DNA from: DRQF01 sp964559135
Lineage (GTDB): Bacteria; Planctomycetota; GCA-002687715; DRQF01
Direction: 5' to 3'
DNA length: 64,000 nucleotides
Assembly (NCBI GenBank): GCA_964559135.1
Contig: CAZLGG010000007.1
Location: 1-64,000, forward strand
Both the position numbers and the translations under genes were made by a program. Shown here piece after piece: positions 43,997-51,833 of this stretch (its first letter is position 1; each line of letters opens with the position of its first letter). Below the pieces are notes generated by a model, which was not told the DNA's origin, did not search any database, and saw nothing but the letters and a program-made list of their open reading frames with translations.

Positions 43997-44776
43997 ATGG
44001 GACTCGAGATCCATGGACACCTCCCCGAGATTCCCATGCCCGGCGACGACGAAACAATTCATCCCGACGAGCCCGCGGACGAGGAAACCGGCCCCATCGA
44101 GGACGGCGCCTCCCCCGAGGACATCGAAGGATTCCCCGACGACGGCCTCCCCTGGCCGTCGGCGTTGTTGGATCTGCTTGGCGGCGAAGAGGCCCGGCCC
44201 ATCGTCGAGGGGCTCTCCGACGAGGACCGCATGACCGTCGACGTGATGAGGATTCTCAGTCTGCGAGGCGAAGCCCAGTCCTTCATCCGGGAGGTCCCAC
44301 CCGAATTCTGGTCCGCGTACAGCTCCGGACCGTTCGAGCATTGCATCGAATGCGGACGTTCCCTCCTGGAAGACGGGGCCCCTTTGTATTCCATCGAGAA
44401 GGTCATGAAGGCCGGAGAGACGATCCTGGAATTTGCGATGTGCATGGGATGCGCCAAGTCCACATCCAAAGAGATCAGTGAGGAATCCCGGGAGCGCATC
44501 GACGAGTTCCTTTCGGGTGCGAGCATCGTGTCGACGGGTCTCGTCAGGTGCAGTTTTTGCGGCGAATTCCAAGACGAGGCGGAAGGAGAATTCGAACGCT
44601 TCACGCTCGCTCGCTACACGTCCATGATCGGCCCGGGACACGTCGTCTGCCACCGGTGTCAAGAAGCTATGGAGAAGCTTCTTTCCGTCGAAACCCGCCG
44701 TTCCATGGACGATTTCGTGGAAAAGAACTTTCCAGGCGTGCCCGAGGGGCTCATCCTGCCGGTGGCGGCGCTCTGA
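43997..44776 (+). CDS. Zinc-ribbon protein with four CxxC pairs, function unknown
   Basis: The 259-residue acidic protein has four CxxC pairs: C116/C119, C149/C152, C185/C188 and C218/C221. They probably form two zinc-binding ribbons around a helical core. The first 60 residues are rich in Asp, Glu and Pro and look disordered. I do not recognise the family. The ATG at 43997 has no ribosome site and lies 14 bases from the divergent start at 43982, so a later start (such as the ATG at 44036) is possible. Confidence 0.7.
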   Translation: MGLEIHGHLPEIPMPGDDETIHPDEPADEETGPIEDGASPEDIEGFPDDGLPWPSALLDLLGGEEARPIVEGLSDEDRMTVDVMRILSLRGEAQSFIREVPPEFWSAYSSGPFEHCIECGRSLLEDGAPLYSIEKVMKAGETILEFAMCMGCAKSTSKEISEESRERIDEFLSGASIVSTGLVRCSFCGEFQDEAEGEFERFTLARYTSMIGPGHVVCHRCQEAMEKLLSVETRRSMDDFVEKNFPGVPEGLILPVAAL

Positions 44777-44834
44777 GACTTGCCCCCGAGGGGGTCTTCT
44801 CGCAAACTCCATTTTCCGAGAACCGAGCAGATTC

Positions 44835-46130
44835 ATGAACGAGAAAGTGCTTCTTCGCGGCGGAGTCCTCGTGAGTCTCGAGCCCTTGCGACTCGAGCAG
44901 AAGGATCTCCTTGTGGTGGATGGCCATATCGTCCGCCGGGAGGAGCGCATTCCAGCGACGAGAGACGTCCGTGTCATCGACTGCCGACGACGCTTCGTCC
45001 TCCCCGGATTCGTCAACACCCATGCCAGACTCCACGCCCCCATCCGCAATCTCGTGGCGACACTCTCCGGGCCGACGGACCTTCTCGAGTATCGGGAGAT
45101 CGAAAGCGCCTTCACGCGCGAGACCCTCATCACCTCGCTTTTCGCGGGCGCGCTGGAAGCGCTCCGATACGGGACCACTTGCGTTTTCGATCGTTCCGCG
45201 TCACCTGCTTGTCCGGAGGGTTCCCTCGATCTCGTCCGCGACGCGATCCTAACCGTGGGGCCCCGCGTCGTCCTCGGCTACGACGAGGGCGACGATCCCT
45301 CGGTGGCGAAGACCGCACGTGAGGAAAACCGCAGGTTCGCCCTCGACAACCGTTCCGACCGAGTACGGGGTGTCATGGGACTGTCGAACCTCACGACGCT
45401 CGATGCGGAAGACATCGCGTCCTTCCTGGACGACGCGCGGCGGTTCGGGCTCTCCTTGACGGTCGACGTGTCCGAGGAAGAGGAGCGACTCGTCCAGGAG
45501 AGGTTCGGCAAGTCCGCCATCGATTTCCTCGCCGAGCACGGTCTGCTCGGCGGCGGCACCGTCATCGTGCACGGCGCTCGACGCAGCGAGGCGGAGTTGA
45601 CCGTCGTGCGCAAAAAGGGCGCTTGGCTGGCATACTGCCCCACATCCTCGGCGCGCCACGGATTCCCCTCCTTGCCTTTCGAGATCCTCGGAGAGCGCGT
45701 TGTTCTCGGCAGCGACTCCTCCGCCAGCAACATGTTCGGTGAGGCGAGAGCCGCATGGCTGGCTGCGCGCGCCCGTCATGCCGCCGCCCGGCCCGAGGAC
45801 ATCATCGAGATGATCGTGAGCGGCCACCAACTGGCTTCCGAGCGACTGGGGATAGAGTTGGGATCGACCCGACGCGACGCCGTCGCGGATCTGATCATCA
45901 TGGACTACTACCCCAGAGCGAGCCTCCATGACGACAATCTCGCTTCCCACATTCTCTTCGGGATGAACGAGTCGGACATCCGCGAGGTTCTCGTCGACGG
46001 AGACGTCGTCTATCGCAACGGCCACTACCCCAACGTGGACATCCAGCGACTGGCCCCGTTGATCCGCGAGGGTTCGGACGAGTTGGCTCGCGTTCTTGCC
46101 GAAGGCTCCGCAATCGCCAGCGAGGCATGA
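44835..46130 (+). CDS. Amidohydrolase-family protein with missing metal ligands
   Basis: The 431-residue protein has the amidohydrolase composite-sheet N-terminus (LLRGGVLVSLEP...DCRRRFVLPGFVNTH) and barrel of SsnA- or chlorohydrolase-like enzymes. In active relatives the first strand reads H-x-H. Here it reads NTHARLHAP, so the second ligand position is Arg65. The third ligand (in H-x-A-E) is Asp211. His246 and Asp294 are kept. Metal binding may be altered or lost. It is followed by an ATGA-overlapping gene and then a secreted glycosidase-like gene. Confidence 0.8.
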   Translation: MNEKVLLRGGVLVSLEPLRLEQKDLLVVDGHIVRREERIPATRDVRVIDCRRRFVLPGFVNTHARLHAPIRNLVATLSGPTDLLEYREIESAFTRETLITSLFAGALEALRYGTTCVFDRSASPACPEGSLDLVRDAILTVGPRVVLGYDEGDDPSVAKTAREENRRFALDNRSDRVRGVMGLSNLTTLDAEDIASFLDDARRFGLSLTVDVSEEEERLVQERFGKSAIDFLAEHGLLGGGTVIVHGARRSEAELTVVRKKGAWLAYCPTSSARHGFPSLPFEILGERVVLGSDSSASNMFGEARAAWLAARARHAAARPEDIIEMIVSGHQLASERLGIELGSTRRDAVADLIIMDYYPRASLHDDNLASHILFGMNESDIREVLVDGDVVYRNGHYPNVDIQRLAPLIREGSDELARVLAEGSAIASEA

Positions 46131-46765
46131 AGCGGATCGTTTGGAGAGCCTTCGTCCTCGCTTCCTGGATCGCTCTCATCGCGGGCGGAATCTGGTCGGG
46201 AAAGCTGAGTTTCGGCCGAGACGACGCCCATCCGTCCACCTTTCCCCCCGGGCGCATTTCCTGGACCAAGGAGGGGCCGGGGACGGTCGCCGCCGTCTCA
46301 CCCGACGACCTGGACGTCCCTGTTCGACTGGTCCTGCGGGGAGATGAAGCCTCCGCGGACTGGATTGAGGAGAAGGGAGCGGGCCTTTCGGTCGCCCTCC
46401 TCGACGGGAAGCGGGGCGAGGTCCTTTGGGAGGCAGGGCCGGGTCTCGACGAAGTCGAATCCGTCTTCATGCGGAACGACGAGGGGTATTTCGTCCTGGC
46501 CAAGGGCTCCTGGAGAGCGATCAAAGAGCGCCGGTACGAGCTCACCGCCCGCCTGAAAGGCGCCGACAGCGACTTCTTAGAGGCCGAGCCGCTGCTGGAG
46601 ATCGGGACGTTTCGCGAGGATCGCGTGCAGATTCCACGCAAGAATCGCAAGCCCGGACTCGTCTTTCTTTTCGGCGGATTGGGAGTCTTTGTGCACATGT
46701 TCATGTCCTTGGCCCGAATCCTCGTGCCTCTCCATCCGGCTCTCCCGCCCGAGCCCTCGCTGTAA
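46127..46765 (+). CDS. Hypothetical protein with N- and C-terminal membrane helices
   Basis: The 212-residue protein has a membrane helix or signal anchor at residues 6-24 (WRAFVLASWIALIAGGIW) and another near 175-195 (GLVFLFGGLGVFVHMFMSL), with an approximately 150-residue soluble domain between them. No known domain was recognised. Its ATG overlaps the stop of the amidohydrolase gene (ATGA), so the two are translationally coupled. The next gene begins 12 bases later. Confidence 0.7.
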   Translation: MKRIVWRAFVLASWIALIAGGIWSGKLSFGRDDAHPSTFPPGRISWTKEGPGTVAAVSPDDLDVPVRLVLRGDEASADWIEEKGAGLSVALLDGKRGEVLWEAGPGLDEVESVFMRNDEGYFVLAKGSWRAIKERRYELTARLKGADSDFLEAEPLLEIGTFREDRVQIPRKNRKPGLVFLFGGLGVFVHMFMSLARILVPLHPALPPEPSL

Positions 46766-46776
46766 GGAGTTTCCCG

Positions 46777-48390
46777 ATGAGAGTCGCCCTGCCTTGGATC
46801 GCGCTGACACTGATCGGCTCCGCCCTGTTGGCCGCGCCCCAGGACAGACCGACCGAATCACCGACCCCGCGGGCGAGGAGAATCGTCCCCCAGGTCGGCG
46901 CCTATTACTTCTACTGGTACCGCCACCCGGACAAACATTTCACGAACCCCGACGGCTCCGACGGCCTCTTCCAGCATTTCGAGAAGCCTGAGTCCGTCGA
47001 CTACGCGGACCCGACATGGCACAGGAAACAGCTCGATGCCATGCTCGACGCGGGCCTCGATTTCTTCCTGCCTGTCTACTGGGGCATCCCCGACAAGAAG
47101 CGACCCGACGACTTCTCGAACACGGGCTTGGCCGCCATCGTCGAGGCCGCCCGAACGATCCGAAATGAGGGTGGCCGCCCGCCGCGCATCGGCATGTTCT
47201 ACGACACGTCGACCCTGCTGCTCTCAGTCCGCGGAGAGGGCGCCAGCGGCACGTTGGACCTGAGAGACTCAGGCGCGCGCAAAATCTTCGGCGACACGAT
47301 ACTGGAGTTCTTCTCCAGAGTGCCACCGTCGATGTGGTTCGAATTGGACGGCTATCCCGTGATCGTCCTCTACGCATCGTTCGGCGCCCCGCACACGAGG
47401 GACCTCCTCGACGAGGTGAGCGACCGATTCTTCGTCACGTTCAAAAAGCGCCCCTTCTTCGTCGCCGAGGCCTCGTGGAAGGTCAATTCCCACGCGAGGT
47501 ATCGTTGGGGCGCCGCCTTGACGGGGCCCACGGGCGACAGCATCGTCACGACGATCGGACCCGGTTACAACGACACGAAAGTGCCTGGCCGGGGAACTTG
47601 TGTCCGCGACCGTGAGGACGGTCGTTTCTACGAGTGGTCGTGGCAAAAAGCTCTCCTCGCCAACCCTACGCTGGTATTCATCGAGACCTGGAACGAATTC
47701 CACGAAGGGACGGGCATCGCCCCGTGCACTGAATTCGGGGATTCCTACATCGCGTTGACGCGGCGTTACGTCAAGAGGTTGAAGCGTCACATCCTCCCGG
47801 ATGTCAGCCGTCTCGTGCGGCTCGTCCACCCGGACCCGATCCCCCGGCCCGACAGGGGCTGGTTCCGGCCGAAAGCGGGACAGACGCGTGTCGCGTTCGA
47901 TCCGGACATGGCGGGCAAGGATCTACTCGGCCAGGGGATTCGGCTCATCCCACAGCCCGATGGCGTCGTGGAGCGGGAATCCTCGAACGGGAAAACCGTT
48001 CTCCGCAGCGCCACGCCGCCGGGAGGGGTGAGCTATCTCTACTTCGGGATCGCCGACGAGTTCCTCTACCGTGATCTGGCCTCGACCCGCATCACCGTGG
48101 AGTTGGCGAGCGAAGGGGGCTCCAAAGTCACCTTGCAGTACGATGGATGGAACAAGCTGGCTCCCCTGGAAGGAGCCTACTCGCCCGCACCCAGCCACCA
48201 ATTCCCCGCTGGGATCTCGGCGCGAAGACGCCTCGTGTGGACACTGCCGGATTCGCGCTTCACGAATCGGGAAAACGGAGCCGCCGATTTCCGTCTGGCG
48301 ATACGCGGAGCACCGGTGGCCCTGCTCCGCGTGGAGCTCGAGCGGATCGAAAAACAGTCCGAACGCCGACCGAGTCTTCGCGTCGAGTAG
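46777..48390 (+). CDS. Secreted GH99/DUF5010-like glycoside hydrolase candidate
   Basis: The 537-residue protein has a signal peptide (MRVALPWIALTLIGSALLAA). The barrel domain has the features of DUF5010/WbsX and GH99-like proteins: VGAYYFYWYRHPDKH, a middle LDFFLPVYWG, and WNEFHEGTGI with an acidic pair. The last 150 residues form a separate beta domain, likely carbohydrate-binding. It should act on a polysaccharide outside the cell; the substrate is unknown. AAGGAG lies 8 bases before the ATG. It closes a three-gene plus-strand set. Confidence 0.82.
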   Translation: MRVALPWIALTLIGSALLAAPQDRPTESPTPRARRIVPQVGAYYFYWYRHPDKHFTNPDGSDGLFQHFEKPESVDYADPTWHRKQLDAMLDAGLDFFLPVYWGIPDKKRPDDFSNTGLAAIVEAARTIRNEGGRPPRIGMFYDTSTLLLSVRGEGASGTLDLRDSGARKIFGDTILEFFSRVPPSMWFELDGYPVIVLYASFGAPHTRDLLDEVSDRFFVTFKKRPFFVAEASWKVNSHARYRWGAALTGPTGDSIVTTIGPGYNDTKVPGRGTCVRDREDGRFYEWSWQKALLANPTLVFIETWNEFHEGTGIAPCTEFGDSYIALTRRYVKRLKRHILPDVSRLVRLVHPDPIPRPDRGWFRPKAGQTRVAFDPDMAGKDLLGQGIRLIPQPDGVVERESSNGKTVLRSATPPGGVSYLYFGIADEFLYRDLASTRITVELASEGGSKVTLQYDGWNKLAPLEGAYSPAPSHQFPAGISARRRLVWTLPDSRFTNRENGAADFRLAIRGAPVALLRVELERIEKQSERRPSLRVE

Positions 48391-48415
48391 TTTCGCACCT
48401 CGCGCAGAGGCATCC

Positions 48416-48901
48416 TCAGCGCTGATCGATGCGGGTCTCGAGGTGGAGGCGCGGACGGGGCTCGAATCCGAACGACTCGAGGAAGTGCAGGAGCCCCCAC
48501 TCGTTCCACTCGGCCTGTGTCTGCAGGCGCTCCACGCCCATGCCGCGCAGATTCGTCATGAACTGGCGCATGAGGGCCGAACCGATACCGCAACGCGGGC
48601 GGTGAGGATCAACGCCGATCGTGTCCAGCGTCGCCACGGGCTCCGCCACGCCGAATTCCCCGAACCATAGGCGCCCCATGAGAAACCCAGCGAGTGAGCC
48701 ATCCACCTCCGCGCCCAAGGAAACTCTCACTCGACTGTCCCGTAGAGCTTCATCGAGTTTGAGTTGAAGGTAGTCTCGGCGGCCGCGCCCCGTGATCTTG
48801 GCGTCGATCCTGACCATGGCATCCAGATCGACGGGCTCGAGGGTCCGGACGACGATACGGTCGTACTCCGCGATCATGTCTTCATTTTCGAGATCGGTCA
48901 T
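48416..48901 (-). CDS. GNAT family N-acetyltransferase in benzoyl-CoA operon
   Basis: The 161-residue protein has the GNAT fold, with the acetyl-CoA loop in DTIGVDPHRPRCGIGSALM. It is the last gene of the benzoyl-CoA reductase operon, 18 bases after the SDR gene, with AAAGG 7 bases before its ATG. Its substrate is not shown by sequence. Rhodopseudomonas palustris has a GNAT enzyme, BadL, near its benzoate genes that helps control them through acetylated aminobenzoates, so a regulatory role is possible but unproven. Confidence 0.85.
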   Translation of the reverse strand: MTDLENEDMIAEYDRIVVRTLEPVDLDAMVRIDAKITGRGRRDYLQLKLDEALRDSRVRVSLGAEVDGSLAGFLMGRLWFGEFGVAEPVATLDTIGVDPHRPRCGIGSALMRQFMTNLRGMGVERLQTQAEWNEWGLLHFLESFGFEPRPRLHLETRIDQR

Positions 48902-48919
48902 AGCTCAGCCTTTCTCACC

Positions 48920-49636
48920 TCAAATGTCTTGTCCGCCGTCGACGTTCAGCACCACGCCCGTGATGTGACGCGCTGCGTCCGAGAGGAGGAAGCAAACGGC
49001 CGCGGCCACGTCCTCGGGCTCGGCAACGTGGCCGAGCACGGTTTCGTTCCGAGCCCGCTGCCGCGCCTCCTCGGGGAGTTGCTCCGTCATCGCCGTCCGC
49101 ACGAGCCCCGGCGCCACGGCGTTCACCCGTATGCCGAACGCGCCCACCTCGCGGGCGGCCGACTTCGTGAGCCCGATCAAACCGGCCTTCGATGCCGAGT
49201 AATTGGTCTGCCCGAATTTTCCTCGCACGCCGTTGATGGACGTGATGTGGACGACGGCGCCTCCTTGTGCCTTGCGCATTCGGGGGACGGCTTCCCTGAG
49301 GACCTTGAACGCGCCGGTCAGGTTGACGCGAATCACGCTCTCCCAGGCCTCGTCGTCCATCTTCCAAAGGACGCCGTCGCGGGTGATGCCGGCGCACTGC
49401 ACGAGGCCCTTCAGAGGTTGTTCCAAACTGTCTATCTCGAGGAATGCGGCAGCCACCGAAGCCGTGTCCGTCACGTCGCATGAGACGACGTCATCGTCAC
49501 CAACCGCCGCCGGACGGCAGTCCAGACCGACGACGAACTCGCCGCGATCACGGAGCATCCTCGCCACGGCCAGGCCGATGCCGGACGCAGCGCCCGTCAC
49601 CACGGTCACGGGTGTGTTCGGGGACTCCCCCGCCAT
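48920..49636 (-). CDS. SDR family 3-oxoacyl/3-hydroxyacyl dehydrogenase
   Basis: The 238-residue short-chain dehydrogenase has TGAASGIG (14-21) and the active-site triad Ser133, Tyr146, Lys150 (NYSASK). It resembles FabG. Its ATG overlaps the stop of bcrD as TGATG. Within the operon its likely role is NAD(P)-dependent oxidation of 3-hydroxypimeloyl-CoA, the product of Oah, but a generic reductase is possible. The larger frame upstream is only the out-of-frame bcrD region. Confidence 0.88.
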   Translation of the reverse strand: MAGESPNTPVTVVTGAASGIGLAVARMLRDRGEFVVGLDCRPAAVGDDDVVSCDVTDTASVAAAFLEIDSLEQPLKGLVQCAGITRDGVLWKMDDEAWESVIRVNLTGAFKVLREAVPRMRKAQGGAVVHITSINGVRGKFGQTNYSASKAGLIGLTKSAAREVGAFGIRVNAVAPGLVRTAMTEQLPEEARQRARNETVLGHVAEPEDVAAAVCFLLSDAARHITGVVLNVDGGQDI

Positions 49637-50493
49637 CACGCCTCGATCCCGCCGCGGTCTCCGATCAATGCGTCGCCACGCTCCTGGAGGATCCGATGCC
49701 GGAAGGCGCCCCAAAGGGCTGCACCGATGGCGCCGGCGAGAATCGAATCCGGATGCGTCCTCACATCGTAGTCCTTCTTGTCGTCTCCCAGGATCTCCTC
49801 GACGGCAGCCACGAGCCCCGCGTCGGCCGAGAGACCGCCGGTCATCAGAACCGTGTCGTCGACCTTGGCGGACTGCAACAACTTCACGAGGCGTCCGGCC
49901 ATCGAGAGATGAATCCCCTTGAGAATGTCCGGGATGGCGATTCCTCGGGACACCATGTTGATCACGTCGGTCTCGGCCAGCACAGCGCAGATGCTCGAGC
50001 ACTTCTCCGGCTTGTCAGCACTCTTCGAGAGCTCGCCCACCTCGTCCAAGGCCACGCCGAGATAGCGCGAGATGTTCTCCACGAATTGACCGGAACCGGA
50101 CGCGCACTGGCTCGTCATGCGATAACTCAGCACCTTGGCGCGTTCGTCCATGAGGATGGCCCTGGCATGGAGGGCGCCCACGTCCAGAACCGCGCGAGCC
50201 TCGGGCTCGAGGTAGAGGCCTCCGCGACTGTGCGCGGTCATGCTGTAGAAGTGCCCCGTGCGGTCCGGGACCAACTCCCCCTCGCCGGTGGTCGCGATGT
50301 AGTCCACGTCAGCGCGAGAAAGGCTGCTTTGCTCCAGAACGATGTCGAGACATTCTCCTATCACGGCAACGGGATTGCGTCTCCGCACTCTCTCCGAGAT
50401 CTTGGCCAGAATGCTCGCACCCTGGCCCTCCCCCTCCATCACCACGCATTTCACGGTGCTGGAGCCCACGTCGATACCGACCGTTCTCGTCAT
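49636..50493 (-). CDS. bcrD: Benzoyl-CoA reductase subunit D (ASKHA ATPase)
   Basis: BcrA and BcrD form the ATP-hydrolysing module that drives electrons into the BcrBC catalytic module of class I benzoyl-CoA reductase. The 285-residue protein has phosphate-1 motif GIDVGSSTVKCVV, and MTSQCASGSGQF (Cys130) with SSICAVLAETD (Cys169) for the bridging [4Fe-4S] cluster. Phosphate-2 and adenosine regions include LDVGALHAR and MTGGLSADAG. The length matches BcrD/BadG-type subunits (about 280 residues). It overlaps bcrA by ATGA and the SDR gene by TGATG. Confidence 0.95.
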   Translation of the reverse strand: MTRTVGIDVGSSTVKCVVMEGEGQGASILAKISERVRRRNPVAVIGECLDIVLEQSSLSRADVDYIATTGEGELVPDRTGHFYSMTAHSRGGLYLEPEARAVLDVGALHARAILMDERAKVLSYRMTSQCASGSGQFVENISRYLGVALDEVGELSKSADKPEKCSSICAVLAETDVINMVSRGIAIPDILKGIHLSMAGRLVKLLQSAKVDDTVLMTGGLSADAGLVAAVEEILGDDKKDYDVRTHPDSILAGAIGAALWGAFRHRILQERGDALIGDRGGIEA

Positions 50494-51833
50494 AGTTCCG
50501 CTCCGCAGGGGGCAGCCTCGGCTCTCGCCGCATCCCGGTGGGCGAACAGCGCCGCTCCGATGGCCCCGGTGTAGATGGAATCGGGGGAAATATTGAGGGT
50601 TCGCTCGCCGTAGTTCTCACGCACGAGCTTACGCAGAGCATCCACGCTCGCGGGATTCTTCGCCACGCCGCCGGTGAAGGTGAATTCGTCATCCACGCCA
50701 CCCGACCGCGCCAACAGCGACATGGCCCGCAGCATCATGGCCCGGTGAAGGCCGGCGAGGATGTCCTCCCGCTTGTCGCCGAGTGTCAGGCGGTCCCGCA
50801 ACTCCGCTCCGGCGAAGACCGTGCATGTGGACGTGATTTTGATCTGGCGCTTGGACTTCTGGGCGAGCGGCCCCAGCTCGTGCAATCCGAGATTCATCTC
50901 GTCCGCAATGTATCCGAGATAGCGCCCGCAGCCGGCGGCGCAGCGATCGTTCATTTGGAAGCTCGTGACGATGCCCTGAGCATCGACCTGAATCGCTTTC
51001 GTGTCCTGACCTCCGATGTCCAACACCGTGCGGGTGTTGGGAAACATCCAATGCGCGCCCAGACCGTGACAGAGGATTTCCGAGCGGATCTGCTCCTTCC
51101 GGAAGGGGAGCTTCGTGCGACCGTATCCCGTACCGACGGAGTTCACGCACTCGAGATGGATGGACGCGACGCGGTCGAGAGCCTCTTGAATCCGCGCGGC
51201 CTCCACCCCCAGTTCGCCGCTTTTCGTCTCCAGGACCTCCTCCAAAGCGGGCCTGATGTTGGACTCGAAAGAGATGTCCAGCTCGGAATTCTCGACCTGA
51301 ATGATCGATTTGTCGAAAAGCCCCATCAGGACATCGAACCCGATTTTCTCGGAACGCACGGCTTCGGCCCGCCGCATGAACGAACTCGAGGCGACGTCAC
51401 GAAAGAAATCGGACTTCCGCTTCGCCCCAGGGGTGAAGAGCTCTGGAACGTCGGCCGACATGCCGTCGATGATCGTTGAAAGAACGTGCGAGAGTTCGCT
51501 TCGGGAGGCCTCGTAACGCGGGTCCTCGAGGAGCCCCGTCATCGTTTCGGCCAACGCGGCCTGCTGCACGAGATGCTGACGCTTGCGAAACGACAAAAGA
51601 AGATTCTTCGCCAGGCTGGTTCGACGATCCTCTTCGAGGCCCGCCTCGGCCAGCGCCTCCTCGAACAGCGCGAAGCGGGCGTTGATGAACGCTTCCGCCC
51701 GCGCGATGGCGCAGGCGACATCGTAGTTGCTGCGGCTGTTGGTGATCCCCCGGCCGAGCAGCCGCTCATCCTCGTCGATCACGACAGCCTTGGTCGTCGT
51801 CGAGCCGAGATCGATTCCGACGAAACATCTCAT
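50490..51833 (-). CDS. bcrA: Benzoyl-CoA reductase subunit A (ASKHA ATPase)
   Basis: The larger ATPase subunit has 447 residues, the length of the Thauera/Rhodopseudomonas type rather than the shorter Azoarcus BzdP type. The phosphate-1 motif is GIDLGSTTTKAVVID, followed by DIGGQDTKAI (272-281). The cluster motif MNDRCAAGCGRYLGYI holds Cys298, and TSTCTVFAGAEL holds Cys337. FTGGVAKNP lies near the end. The start at 51833 overlaps the bcrB stop (ATGA); a much longer upstream frame is an artefact. It lies in bcrC-B-A-D order. Confidence 0.95.
   Translation of the reverse strand: MRCFVGIDLGSTTTKAVVIDEDERLLGRGITNSRSNYDVACAIARAEAFINARFALFEEALAEAGLEEDRRTSLAKNLLLSFRKRQHLVQQAALAETMTGLLEDPRYEASRSELSHVLSTIIDGMSADVPELFTPGAKRKSDFFRDVASSSFMRRAEAVRSEKIGFDVLMGLFDKSIIQVENSELDISFESNIRPALEEVLETKSGELGVEAARIQEALDRVASIHLECVNSVGTGYGRTKLPFRKEQIRSEILCHGLGAHWMFPNTRTVLDIGGQDTKAIQVDAQGIVTSFQMNDRCAAGCGRYLGYIADEMNLGLHELGPLAQKSKRQIKITSTCTVFAGAELRDRLTLGDKREDILAGLHRAMMLRAMSLLARSGGVDDEFTFTGGVAKNPASVDALRKLVRENYGERTLNISPDSIYTGAIGAALFAHRDAARAEAAPCGAEL

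Noticed and set aside
42372..43997. 541-codon plus-strand open frame antisense to the secreted protein at 42411-43982
   Set aside because: It has no recognisable domain and its composition is that of an antisense shadow in GC-rich DNA. The minus-strand frame has a signal peptide and alpha/beta segments.
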